Origin: Acidimicrobiaceae bacterium
Lineage (GTDB): Bacteria; Actinomycetota; Acidimicrobiia; Acidimicrobiales; Poriferisodalaceae
DNA: 64,000 nucleotides
NCBI GenBank assembly: GCA_905182565.1
Contig: CAJJCB010000026.1
Location: 186,001 to 250,000, forward strand
Reading direction: 5' to 3'
Shown here: piece after piece, positions 8,823-16,605 of the stretch
How positions within the stretch are numbered: the stretch's first letter is position 1
Layout: the number at the start of each line of letters is the position of its first letter
Position numbers and translations under genes: made by a program
Notes under the pieces: generated by a model
What the model saw: only the letters and a program-made list of their open reading frames with translations
Databases searched by the model: none
Told to the model about the DNA's origin: nothing

Positions 8823-10346
8823 GTGAGCGGTATCATAGAAGACGTGGCCACCTCTTTTTATGTCACTACTCCTATCTACTATGTAAATGACGCGCCTCAT
8901 ATTGGGCATGCTTACACGACCATCACTGCTGACGCGCTCGCACGATGGCACCGGCTCCTTGGCGAAGATGTGATGTTCCTTACAGGCACTGATGAGCATG
9001 GTCTGAAGGTTCAGCGCGTGGCTGAAGAAAATAACTGTTCACCGCTTGAGTGGGCCGATAGAACAGTCATCCGATTCCAAGATGAATGGAAACTTCTAAA
9101 CATTTCAAATGACGACTTCATTCGTACGAGTGAGCGGCGTCACCATTTATCTGTTCAAAAATTGCTTCAGGCTTGTTATGACGCCGGCGACATCGACCTC
9201 CAAGTATATGAAGGCCTTTACTGCGTTAGCTGCGAGGCTTACTTTACTGAGGCCGAGCTAGATGGCGACAAGTGCCGAATTCATGGCCGCCCAGTAGAGC
9301 TAGTGAAAGAAGAGAATTATTTTTTCAAGCTAAGCAAATACGAAACACGATTACTTGAGTGGTACGAGAACAATCCTGACTTCGTGATGCCAAAAACGAA
9401 AAGAAATGAAGCGTTGGGCTTTATCCGGCAAGGTTTACAGGATTTTTCGATAAGCCGGACCTCAATTAATTGGGGGGTGCCGTTGCCTTGGGATGACAAG
9501 CATGTGACCTACGTGTGGTTTGATGCGTTAACGAATTATATTACAGCTGCCGGTTTTGAGAATGACTCGGAAAAATATGCTGTGCGTTGGCCAGGTATCC
9601 ATCTGATCGGGAAAGACATACTGCGTTTTCATTGTGTTTATTGGCCGGCAATGCTTATGAGCGCCGGTCTTGAACCTCCTAAACATGTCCACGTTCATGG
9701 TTTTCTTCTTGTCGGCGGAGAAAAAATGTCCAAGACTAGACTTAACCAAATTGGCCCATCTGAGTTGGTAGATGAGTTCGGTGTAGATGGCGTTCGGCAC
9801 CATTTTCTGCATGATCAGCCATTTGGGCCTGACGGTGAATTCTCTCACGAGGGAATGTTGGCGAGATATAATTCAGATTTGGCGAACAACTTAGGTAATC
9901 TTTTGAGCCGTGTAGCGACCGTTGTTGAGAAAAAATGTAGTGGAATCGGCCCAGCGCCTGATCCTAAAAGTAATTTGTCGAAGGTGGTAGCGGAGCAATA
10001 TGACCTTGCCGCTAATGCTTGGCAAAGGGTGGCTCCGTCAGAGGCACTCGACGCGGTTTGGAGAATTATCAAAGAAACTAACTCGGCTTTGGAACAATCT
10101 GAGCCTTGGAAAGCTGAACCTGGTCCTGAAGTAGATTTAGTTCTTGGCGATGCATTGGAAGTTCTGCGAATTGTGTCGATTCTCACAGCGCCAGTGATTC
10201 CCGACTCTTCAGCCATCATCTGGAATCGAATTGGTCTTTCGGGGAGACCTGAAGAGCAGCAATTACCACAATCGGCGAGATGGGGACAATATCCGGGCGG
10301 CCTTTTAGTTACAAAGGGCGCGCCGCTATTTCCGCGATTGAAGTGA
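8823..10346 (+). CDS. metG: Methionyl-tRNA synthetase
   Basis: This class Ia synthetase of 507 residues charges tRNA-Met. The catalytic HIGH motif is H26-H29 in APHIGHAYTT. The zinc knuckle begins with CVSC at 134-137 and continues through DKCRIHG. The KMSKT loop is at 301-305. The anticodon-binding helical domain follows, and the protein ends without the C-terminal EMAP-like dimerisation domain found in longer versions, so it is the short form common in actinobacteria. The start is taken as GTG 8823; a second GTG at 8844 would also give a plausible start just before SFYVTTPIYYVN. The stop codon overlaps the tatD start by one base. Confidence 0.96.
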   Translation: MSGIIEDVATSFYVTTPIYYVNDAPHIGHAYTTITADALARWHRLLGEDVMFLTGTDEHGLKVQRVAEENNCSPLEWADRTVIRFQDEWKLLNISNDDFIRTSERRHHLSVQKLLQACYDAGDIDLQVYEGLYCVSCEAYFTEAELDGDKCRIHGRPVELVKEENYFFKLSKYETRLLEWYENNPDFVMPKTKRNEALGFIRQGLQDFSISRTSINWGVPLPWDDKHVTYVWFDALTNYITAAGFENDSEKYAVRWPGIHLIGKDILRFHCVYWPAMLMSAGLEPPKHVHVHGFLLVGGEKMSKTRLNQIGPSELVDEFGVDGVRHHFLHDQPFGPDGEFSHEGMLARYNSDLANNLGNLLSRVATVVEKKCSGIGPAPDPKSNLSKVVAEQYDLAANAWQRVAPSEALDAVWRIIKETNSALEQSEPWKAEPGPEVDLVLGDALEVLRIVSILTAPVIPDSSAIIWNRIGLSGRPEEQQLPQSARWGQYPGGLLVTKGAPLFPRLK

Positions 10347-11116
10347 TGAACGCTGAATTGTCTCGACCTAAATGGACTGATAGTCATTGTCACCTGCCAG
10401 AAGATCTTGATAAGTGTCTAGAGGTCCTGAACGGTGCTGCTTCGGCGGGGGTAGATCGACTGATTGATGTGGGGACAGATGTTTCTCGTAGCCGAGCGGC
10501 TATCAAACGAGCTGAGACTTACGAGAACGTGTTCGCAACTGCGGGTGTTCATCCACATGATGCTGAGGCTGGTATAGATGGGTTAGAAGAGTTACTAGCT
10601 AATAAATCAGTTGTAGCGGTTGGAGAATGTGGTCTGGATTACCACTACAACTACTCCAATCGGGAAGCTCAAAAAATTTCGTTTGCAGAGCAGATCAAAC
10701 TTGCCCATAAGTACGATTTGGCCCTAGTGATCCACTCTAGATCAGCTTGGGATGATACTTTTGACATCCTTGACGCTGAAGGTATCCCCGACCGAACCGT
10801 TTTTCATTGCTTCACAGGTGGGGCGCCGGAAGCGAAAAAAGCCCTGGATCGAGGAGCCTTTCTGTCTTTCAGCGGAATAGTCACTTTTAAGAATGCTCCA
10901 GAGGTTAGAGAAGCTGCAGCTTTAGCTCCTAAAAACCGTTACTTGATTGAGACTGATTCTCCATATCTTGCTCCTATCCCTAACAGGGGAAAACCAAATG
11001 AACCTGCCTGGGTAGCGATTGTCGGGGAGAGCCTAGCTGTGACTAGAGAGTCGAGTTCGCTGGTCGTCGCTCGAGAGACTTGGGCTAATGCCAGTGAGCT
11101 TTATAAGCTCCCGTGA
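10346..11116 (+). CDS. tatD: TatD family metal-dependent hydrolase/deoxyribonuclease
   Basis: TatD proteins are metal-dependent hydrolases with DNase activity in a TIM-barrel amidohydrolase fold. The start chosen is ATG 10346, which overlaps the metG stop (TGATG), giving 256 residues; an upstream in-frame start would run inside metG. Metal-binding motifs are visible in order: TDSHCHLPE (11-19), GECGLDYHYN, ALVIHSR, FHCFTGG and ETDSPYLAPIPNRGKPNEP. The next gene starts within its stop codon (GTGA). The metG-tatD-rpf-rsmA-ispE order is the same as in M. tuberculosis Rv1007c-Rv1011. Confidence 0.95.
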   Translation: MNAELSRPKWTDSHCHLPEDLDKCLEVLNGAASAGVDRLIDVGTDVSRSRAAIKRAETYENVFATAGVHPHDAEAGIDGLEELLANKSVVAVGECGLDYHYNYSNREAQKISFAEQIKLAHKYDLALVIHSRSAWDDTFDILDAEGIPDRTVFHCFTGGAPEAKKALDRGAFLSFSGIVTFKNAPEVREAAALAPKNRYLIETDSPYLAPIPNRGKPNEPAWVAIVGESLAVTRESSSLVVARETWANASELYKLP

Positions 11117-11733
11117 TACTTAGTTGGAAAGTCCGAGCACCCATCATCTTGGCGCTGTTGGGATTCCCTTTTCTCACTTTTCTGAATCTTCCAAGGATAG
11201 ATGAGAACGGCAGACTTTGGAGAGAACCATTGCGTAGCCCTCTAGTTGAAGTGGGAGAGGCTGTTCCTAGTTCTACGAGTGTGGTTGTGTCGGGTTTGGT
11301 GGTTGAAGTGGGAGAGGCTGTTCCTAGTTCCACGAGTGTGGTTGAAGAGAAGTCCGATGAAATAGAAACTGGTCCCGAGTCGCGTTCTCAAGCCTCGGAT
11401 GCAAAAGCAGCGCTAATTGAAAACGAAGTTACGAAACCCTATATATGGGATGAGGTTTACCTCGTTAGTTGGCCATCTATCGATATGTGGGATGAGTTAG
11501 CCTTATGCGAATCAGGTCAAAATTGGGAAATTGATACTGGTAACGGTTATTTCGGTGGCCTACAGTTTTCGGTTTCTACCTGGCGATACGTTGGCGGACT
11601 AGCCAGCCCATCTGCGAGCAGTCGATTGGAACAAATCTACCGAGCTAATCTCTTGTGGGAGACACAAGGATGGCAGCCATGGCCTGGGTGCCGATCAAAG
11701 CTCGGCTGGTCTCTTTGGCAGGTGATCTTGTGA
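11113..11733 (+). CDS. Rpf-like (resuscitation-promoting factor) transglycosylase domain protein, membrane-anchored
   Basis: This 206-residue protein has an N-terminal membrane segment (about residues 8-25), a low-complexity linker and a C-terminal Rpf/transglycosylase-like domain (about 122-206). The domain starts WDELALCESGQNW with C132 and the catalytic glutamate E133, followed by GGLQFSVSTWRYVGG, the classic Rpf core. Rpf proteins cleave peptidoglycan and promote growth resumption. The linker has a 13-residue block EVGEAVPSSTSVV repeated at 46-58 and 65-77. It starts with GTG 11113 inside the tatD stop, and its own stop overlaps the rsmA start. In M. tuberculosis rpfB holds the same place between tatD and ksgA. 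This version lacks the long DUF348/G5 region of RpfB. Confidence 0.88.
   Translation: MILSWKVRAPIILALLGFPFLTFLNLPRIDENGRLWREPLRSPLVEVGEAVPSSTSVVVSGLVVEVGEAVPSSTSVVEEKSDEIETGPESRSQASDAKAALIENEVTKPYIWDEVYLVSWPSIDMWDELALCESGQNWEIDTGNGYFGGLQFSVSTWRYVGGLASPSASSRLEQIYRANLLWETQGWQPWPGCRSKLGWSLWQVIL
11245..11344 (+). repeat. Two 43-bp direct repeats with 57-bp period, in the Rpf-like linker
   Basis: Positions 11245-11287 and 11302-11344 are identical apart from one T/C difference. The period of 57 bases is 19 codons, so the reading frame is kept. It is a recent in-frame duplication in the extracytoplasmic linker of the Rpf-like protein. Confidence 0.92.
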
Positions 11734-12554
11734 GCCTTTCCATTACTGATGTTAAAAGGCTTCTAGACAAAGCAGGAATCGCGCCTAAAAAAAGTTTGGG
11801 CCAAAATTTTGTAGTTGACCCAAATACTGTAAAAAAAATTGTTCGATTAGCACAAATCAAATCAAATAGCCGTGTCGTGGAGATCGGTCCAGGTTTGGGC
11901 TCTTTGACTTTAGCTCTTATAGATACTGGAGCAGAAGTCTCAGTCGTTGAAACAGATGGCGCATTGATACCGCTCTTGACTGAAGTTTTAAATGGTGGCG
12001 CTCGCATTGTTCACGCAGATGCACGAACCGTTGATTGGCAGGATTTAACCCCGGGGAAGGGATGGGATTTGGTAGCGAATCTGCCGTACAATATTGCTAC
12101 ATCGTTAGTCATCGAGCTATTAGATGAAGTCCCGTCTGTTGACCGCATGTTAGTAATGGTGCAGCGTGAAGCCGGCGAACGGATAGCTGCAAAAGTTGGC
12201 GATAGTGCATACGGTGCTGTCTCAGTGCGTGTAGCTCTTCGCGCGAAAGCAACGGTTGTAGGATCGGTTCCACCCTCGGTTTTTTACCCCAAACCTCGAG
12301 TTACGTCTGTGCTGGTGGCGGTCGAACGACATAAACAGATGGAATCATCCAACGAAGTAACTGAAGAAATGATTCGGCTTTTACGTCAATCATTTGGTCA
12401 GCGACGAAAAATGCTCCGCAAAAGTTTGACAGGGGTAACGACTCCAGAAAGCTTCACGCTATCTGGCGTGAAACCATCTCAAAGGCCCGAAGAATTAGAT
12501 GTAAAAACTTGGCTTCGCTTCGCAGAAGCTAACCTAAAAGTTCGCAAGTCATGA
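11730..12554 (+). CDS. rsmA: 16S rRNA (adenine(1518)-N6/adenine(1519)-N6)-dimethyltransferase
   Basis: RsmA (KsgA) dimethylates two adjacent adenosines in the 3' terminal hairpin of 16S rRNA. The start chosen is GTG 11730, in a GTGA overlap with the preceding stop, giving 274 residues; earlier in-frame starts run inside the Rpf-like gene and add an unrelated sequence. Motifs seen are KKSLGQNFVVDPN (20-32), the SAM-binding VVEIGPGLGSLT (49-60), HADARTVDW, and the catalytic motif NLPYNIATS. The C-terminal helical domain contains FGQRRKMLRKSL. The ispE start overlaps its stop codon (ATGA), so three genes here are probably translationally coupled. Confidence 0.96.
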   Translation: MSLSITDVKRLLDKAGIAPKKSLGQNFVVDPNTVKKIVRLAQIKSNSRVVEIGPGLGSLTLALIDTGAEVSVVETDGALIPLLTEVLNGGARIVHADARTVDWQDLTPGKGWDLVANLPYNIATSLVIELLDEVPSVDRMLVMVQREAGERIAAKVGDSAYGAVSVRVALRAKATVVGSVPPSVFYPKPRVTSVLVAVERHKQMESSNEVTEEMIRLLRQSFGQRRKMLRKSLTGVTTPESFTLSGVKPSQRPEELDVKTWLRFAEANLKVRKS

Positions 12555-13291
12555 AGCTCGTAGAATTGGTAGCACCAGCGAAACTGACGCTTTCGTTGTC
12601 AGTTCTGGGTGTTCGCGAAGATGGGTATCACCTGATTGATGCTGAGATGATTAGCATCGACTTGTGCGATTTGATCAAGATTAGATCAGGAAACTATCTA
12701 AAAATTGTTTCCGGAGCGTCTGGCCTTGACATTCCTGGCGATGACAATAATTTGATTAGGAAAGCGTTAACAGCAGTGCAAAAAACTGCGGGAATAGAAT
12801 TAGAGAAACATATTCCTGCAGGTGCTGGGCTTGGCGGAGGATCGAGCGATGCCGCAGCAATATTGCGTTGGAGCAGTAATCAAAATACACAGACAGCGCT
12901 TGCCCTTGGTGCAGATGTTGTTTTCTGTTTGACCGGTGGGCGGTCACGAGTTCAAGGGATAGGCGAAATTGTTGACCCTCTTCCTCATAAGAAACAGGAT
13001 CTAACGCTTTTGATCCCAACATTTGGAGTTTCTACACCGATTGTTTATAGAGCTTGGGATCAGTTAGGAGGCCCAAAAGGTTCGCACGGTAATGATTTAG
13101 AGCCTGCTGCTCTTCACGCATATCCGAAGCTAGCCGAATGGCGCGACGCCTTGAGCCTAGCTACAGGCCAGCGAGCTCGCCTAGCTGGAAGCGGCGGCAC
13201 TTGGTTCGTGGAGGGTCACTACTCAGACGTGACCTTCCAAGGAGTTAGCGCAATTACTGCGAAATCAATCGCATCAGGCTTCTCTGGTTAG
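12551..13291 (+). CDS. ispE: 4-diphosphocytidyl-2-C-methyl-D-erythritol kinase
   Basis: IspE phosphorylates CDP-methylerythritol in the MEP route to isoprenoids. The 246-residue GHMP kinase shows APAKLTLSLSVLGVREDGYH at the N-terminus, the ATP-binding loop PAGAGLGGGSSDAAA (about 91-105) and a C-terminal GHMP motif LARLAGSGGTWFVEG. It is 30-60 residues shorter than most IspE proteins, with the stretch between the first motif and the ATP loop clearly shortened. The start ATG 12551 overlaps the rsmA stop. The gene is convergent with the bS22 gene, with only 11 T-rich bases between the two stops. Confidence 0.94.
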   Translation: MKLVELVAPAKLTLSLSVLGVREDGYHLIDAEMISIDLCDLIKIRSGNYLKIVSGASGLDIPGDDNNLIRKALTAVQKTAGIELEKHIPAGAGLGGGSSDAAAILRWSSNQNTQTALALGADVVFCLTGGRSRVQGIGEIVDPLPHKKQDLTLLIPTFGVSTPIVYRAWDQLGGPKGSHGNDLEPAALHAYPKLAEWRDALSLATGQRARLAGSGGTWFVEGHYSDVTFQGVSAITAKSIASGFSG

Positions 13292-13302
13292 CTATTTAGT
13301 TT

Positions 13303-13398
13303 TTATTTTTTGTTTCGCTGGAAACGTGTCCGACGAAGCATTTTCTTGTGCTTCTTCTTACGCATACGTTTACGGCGCTTCTTTACGAGGGATCCCAT
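13303..13398 (-). CDS. 30S ribosomal protein bS22 (AURKAIP1/COX24 domain), 31 aa
   Basis: A 31-residue peptide of mostly Lys and Arg starts at ATG 13398. It opens MGSLVKKRRKRMRKKKHKK, continues MLRRTRFQRNKK and ends TAA. This matches the actinobacterial AURKAIP1/COX24-domain protein known as bS22 in mycobacterial ribosomes (pattern [29 protein letters not shown]). It is too short for normal ORF calling. The strand is opposite to ispE and glmU, and a fair promoter match lies directly upstream, so it is probably a single-gene transcript. Confidence 0.92.
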   Translation of the reverse strand: MGSLVKKRRKRMRKKKHKKMLRRTRFQRNKK

Positions 13399-13408
13399 GA
13401 GAAAGATG

Positions 13409-13437
13409 ACAGTATCGGACTAAATGCCAGGTTCCAA
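13409..13437 (-). promoter_or_regulatory. Candidate sigma70-type promoter for bS22
   Basis: Read on the minus strand, TTGGAA (13437-13432) and TACTGT (13414-13409) are separated by 17 bases. The -10 box ends 10 bases before the ATG at 13398, so the mRNA would be nearly leaderless. It has not been tested against background. Confidence 0.4.
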
Positions 13438-13511
13438 CTTAAGAGCGTTTTTCTGCGGTTTTGGTCGTTAAGATGTGAACGAAAGTTAAGGGCTGGAAAC
13501 GGCCCGAGCGG

Positions 13512-13583
13512 TCGGGGATCGTTCAGCTGGTAGGACAACTGGTTTTGGTCCAGTCAACGGAGGTTCGAGCCCTCCTCCCCGAA
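13512..13583 (+). tRNA. tRNA-Gln (anticodon TTG)
   Basis: The 72-base cloverleaf has acceptor arms TCGGGGA and TCCCCGA, a D arm GTTC/GGAC, an anticodon stem ACTGG/CCAGT with loop TTTTGGT (anticodon TTG at positions 34-36), and a T arm GGAGG-TTCGAGC-CCTCC. The discriminator base is A and the 3' CCA is not encoded. Confidence 0.96.
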
Positions 13584-13654
13584 CAAGTGAGGCGCCCAAT
13601 GTGGCGAGAGCGTTTTAGGTACCGTGAGCTAGCAGGGAAGACACTAAAATTTTC

Positions 13655-13666
13655 TGTTCTAGAACA
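13655..13666. promoter_or_regulatory. 12-bp perfect palindrome upstream of glmU
   Basis: TGTTCTAGAACA lies 22 bases before the glmU start. It could be a protein-binding site or chance; there is no repeat of it elsewhere that I noticed. Confidence 0.25.
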
Positions 13667-13687
13667 TTTTGACCAAAGGACCAACTT

Positions 13688-14773
13688 GTGCCTGTAGGTG
13701 AAAAGACAGCGGCAATTATTTTGGCGGCAGGTAAAGGGACCAGGATGGAATCTCCGGTTCCGAAACCCCTTCACCTACTGTGTGGAAAGCCACTTACCTC
13801 ATTCGTAGTGAGTGCTCTCATAGACATGAACGTGACTGAGATAGTTACCGTTGTGGGTTATAAGGCTGCTGAGGTTTCAGAAAAACTTAAAGAAGAGTCG
13901 GCGGGTCAGACTTCATTACAATTTGTTGAGCAAGTAACTCAAAATGGAACTGGGCATGCCACATTGGTGGGTCTAGGGGGCCTAAGAGCAATCGAAAAAG
14001 AAAACCGAGATGAAAACGTGTTAGTGCTTCCCGGTGATACCCCCTTGCTGCGACCGGAAACTCTGAAGAGACTTCTTGAAATTCACAACGACAATATGGC
14101 GGCGGCGACGATCCTTACCGCCGTAGTCGACGATCCGACGGGTTACGGGCGGATAATTCGTGACGCGAACGGACGTGTTATACGAATCGTAGAACATAAG
14201 GATGCCCTACCGTCTCAATTAGAAGTTCGAGAAGTAAATACCTCGGTTTATTGTTTTAGGCGAAACTTACTACCAGGTGTCTTAGGAAAGATTGTGACAA
14301 ACAATTCGCAGGGAGAGTTCTATTTAACTGATGTGATTGAGTTACTTCAAGAGGCTGGACACCCCGTATTGGCGGTCTCGGTAGATGATCCGGTCGAAGC
14401 TGTTGGAGTCAACGATCAGTTACAACTTGCTGTATGCGAAAAAGAAATGCAAGAGCGAATTAAGAGACACTGGTCTAGTCAAGGGGTAGAAATTTTAGAT
14501 TGGCAAACTTGCCAAATTGATGCGAACGTTGAGATAGCGGATGGCGTGATACTTCTTGAGAACTGTTCTATAAAAGGAAACTCGGTTTTTGGTACTGGAG
14601 CAAAAATTGGTCCAGATGTCCAGATATCTGACTCAAGTATCGGTGACCGCTGCAGCGTCTGGCAGAGCACAATTACTAGTAGTGCGATTGGAAACGACTG
14701 CCGTATTGGCCCTTATGTAACATTAGATGCCAGTTCGGTGCCTGATTCGGGTACTGTCACTGGACCATTATAA
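13688..14773 (+). CDS. glmU: GlmU-type N-acetylglucosamine-1-phosphate uridyltransferase with shortened beta-helix
   Basis: GlmU makes UDP-GlcNAc for peptidoglycan. The uridyltransferase domain is complete: LAAGKGTRM (12-20), the GTGHA motif at 87-91, PGDTPLL, the GYGRIIR region and the EVNTSVY loop. After about residue 255 a left-handed beta-helix begins (IDANVEIADGVILLENCSI and further hexapeptide turns), but the protein stops at residue 361, whereas bifunctional GlmU proteins have about 450-495. The region carrying the acetyltransferase active site and its acetyl-CoA pocket is therefore absent. The 30 bases after the TAA hold no continuation in any frame before prs starts, so this looks like a natural short form and not a frameshift. 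Acetylation of glucosamine 1-phosphate would need another enzyme. Confidence 0.9.
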   Translation: MPVGEKTAAIILAAGKGTRMESPVPKPLHLLCGKPLTSFVVSALIDMNVTEIVTVVGYKAAEVSEKLKEESAGQTSLQFVEQVTQNGTGHATLVGLGGLRAIEKENRDENVLVLPGDTPLLRPETLKRLLEIHNDNMAAATILTAVVDDPTGYGRIIRDANGRVIRIVEHKDALPSQLEVREVNTSVYCFRRNLLPGVLGKIVTNNSQGEFYLTDVIELLQEAGHPVLAVSVDDPVEAVGVNDQLQLAVCEKEMQERIKRHWSSQGVEILDWQTCQIDANVEIADGVILLENCSIKGNSVFGTGAKIGPDVQISDSSIGDRCSVWQSTITSSAIGNDCRIGPYVTLDASSVPDSGTVTGPL

Positions 14774-14803
14774 ACTTCGGTTTAGTAGGGGGCAGAGGTA
14801 CTC

Positions 14804-15787
14804 ATGGAGCTGGTTACTAAAAAGCGACTTCATCTCTTCAGCGGTCGAGCTAACCGTTCTCTAGCGAGTGAGATAGCTAGCCATCTTGGAGTCGAACTAG
14901 GTGACCCCGGTATTACGGACTTCGCCAACGGTGAGATTAAGTGCCGTTTTCAGGAATCGGTGCGAGGAGGTGATGTTTTCATTATCCAGTCCCATGCCAG
15001 TGCTGGTGAAATGAGTGTCAACGATGCGATAATGGAACAGCTGATCATGGTTGATGCTGCGCAACGCGCTTCGGCGAAACGCATCACCGCAGTGGTGCCT
15101 TTCTACGGTTACGCCCGGCAAGACCGCAAAGCCCAAGGGCGCGAACCTATAACCGCTCGTCTACTAGCAGACCTTCTCTACGCTGCAGGGGCCCAGCGAC
15201 TCGTCAGTATCGACTTGCATAGCGGCCAAATACAAGGATTTTTTGAAGGTCCGGTCGACCATTTGACTGCTGCGCCTGTGCTAATTAACTATCTACGAGA
15301 AAATATTCCAAATGGTTCTGTAATCGTATCTCCTGATACCGGAAGGGTTAAGGTAGCAGAACGTTACGCCAAACGCCTTGATTGCGAAGTCGCTGCTATT
15401 TACAAGCGGCGGTCATTGCACGTAGCAAATGAGGTCGAAGCATTAGGCGTTATGGGAGATGTCGACGGAAGAACGTGCGTAATCATTGACGACATGATTG
15501 ATACTGCCGGAACGATTTGCGCCGCCGTTGACACACTTTTCGATAATGGAGCGACAGATGTCCTATGCGCTACGACTCATGCCGTTTTTTCTGGGCCAGC
15601 GGTAGAACGCCTTAGGGACTCGCGCTTAAGTAAAGTTATTGTGACAAATAGCGTCCCATTGCCAGATTCTAAACGGTTCGAAAAGCTTGAAGTGCTTAGT
15701 ATCGCAGGGGTTCTAGCTGATGCTTTAGAGGCGGTATTCGAAGACGCTTCGGTTTCTGAGATATTTGACGGAGACAATCACTCGTAA
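14804..15787 (+). CDS. prs: Ribose-phosphate pyrophosphokinase
   Basis: Prs makes PRPP from ribose 5-phosphate and ATP for nucleotide, histidine and tryptophan synthesis. The 327-residue protein is of usual class I length. Visible motifs are FANGEIKCRFQESVRGGDVF (near 44-63), the flexible-loop and ATP-site stretch YARQDRKAQGREPITARLLA, the metal-binding DLHSGQIQGFF, and the PRPP-binding VIIDDMIDTAGTI. It follows glmU by 30 bases and precedes rplY, the order found in many actinobacteria (glmU-prs-rplY-pth). Confidence 0.97.
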   Translation: MELVTKKRLHLFSGRANRSLASEIASHLGVELGDPGITDFANGEIKCRFQESVRGGDVFIIQSHASAGEMSVNDAIMEQLIMVDAAQRASAKRITAVVPFYGYARQDRKAQGREPITARLLADLLYAAGAQRLVSIDLHSGQIQGFFEGPVDHLTAAPVLINYLRENIPNGSVIVSPDTGRVKVAERYAKRLDCEVAAIYKRRSLHVANEVEALGVMGDVDGRTCVIIDDMIDTAGTICAAVDTLFDNGATDVLCATTHAVFSGPAVERLRDSRLSKVIVTNSVPLPDSKRFEKLEVLSIAGVLADALEAVFEDASVSEIFDGDNHS

Positions 15788-15925
15788 GCAAACTTGACAT
15801 AGTTTTTTAACAACAACGAATTTAGGTGGGTGTTTGGCAAAGTCTCGCCTACACTTGTCCCTCGCGTCAGGTGGTGCTCCGCAAGAATGTCACTGCCTCC
15901 CCCCATTTTGCAGGAGTCTTCAGGG
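15788..15925 (+). promoter_or_regulatory. rplY leader with TTGACA box and possible RBS-sequestering hairpin
   Basis: The 138-base leader has a TTGACA box soon after the prs stop. CTCCGCAA (15877-15884) can pair with TTGC-A-GGAG (15908-15916, one bulged A), which would hide the ribosome-binding site ahead of ATG 15926. This suggests independent transcription and translational control of L25, but neither is proven. Confidence 0.4.
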
Positions 15926-16594
15926 ATGTCGTCGGAACTAAAACTTCAGGCCAATACAGGTCGTGTGCTAGGTAGCCGCTCTTCGCGTCGACTTCGCCAC
16001 GAGAATAAGATCCCAGCAGTGATCTACGGGCACGGCTCCGATCCAATTCCAGTCACCTTGGACCGGTTGGAATTTCGGTCAGCGTTAAATGCCGCAGGTG
16101 CGAATGCTGTAATCACGATAGACGTAGATGGTCAGGACTATCTAAGTATCGTTAAAGAACTCCAGCGCGACACTATTGCCAACAAGGTCTCACATGTTGA
16201 CTTTCAGCTAGTGCGTCTTGATGAGCTCATTGTTGTGGACGTCCCGGTCTACTTGACAGGTGAAGCTCTTGCCGCTGGTCGCCAGGGTGCAGTAGTCCAG
16301 CAACAAGTAATGTCCCTCTCGGTTCAAGCGCCAGCTGGACAAATTCCTCAAAGCTTTGAAATAGACATAGAGGAGCTGGCGATAGAGACCCCACTTAGAG
16401 TCTCTGACCTGACGCTCCCAGACGGCGTGATTAGTCAGCTAGAGGTAGAAACTGTTATAGCGATTGCTCAGATAAGTAGAGCGACTTTGGCCGATACAAC
16501 TGAAGATGAACTTGCAGTTGACGGAGATGAGGCTATTGATGGTGGAGATGATGAGGCGTCAGCCGCTGGTGACAGCGACGGCGCTGGGGATTAA
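15926..16594 (+). CDS. rplY: 50S ribosomal protein L25/Ctc
   Basis: This is the long Ctc form of L25, which binds 5S rRNA. The start chosen is ATG 15926, which has AGGAG 10 bases upstream and gives 222 residues beginning MSSELKLQANTGRVLGSRSS. The N-terminal 5S-binding domain contains the typical RLRHENKIPAVIYGHG. The C-terminal TL5 beta domain starts near VDVPVYLTGEA and includes the TPLRVSDLTLP block. The tail is highly acidic (residues about 185-222, rich in Asp, Glu and Gly), as in other Ctc proteins. Earlier in-frame starts at 15830 and 15887 are unlikely because they lack a ribosome-binding site and add non-family sequence. Confidence 0.93.
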   Translation: MSSELKLQANTGRVLGSRSSRRLRHENKIPAVIYGHGSDPIPVTLDRLEFRSALNAAGANAVITIDVDGQDYLSIVKELQRDTIANKVSHVDFQLVRLDELIVVDVPVYLTGEALAAGRQGAVVQQQVMSLSVQAPAGQIPQSFEIDIEELAIETPLRVSDLTLPDGVISQLEVETVIAIAQISRATLADTTEDELAVDGDEAIDGGDDEASAAGDSDGAGD

Positions 16595-16605
16595 GTTTTT
16601 TTCTA

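Noticed and set aside
9845-10393. 182-codon reverse ORF over metG/tatD
   Set aside because: Antisense shadow of conserved genes with no recognisable domain.
11245-11344. CRISPR-like repeat
   Set aside because: Only two copies, coding and in frame within the Rpf-like linker.
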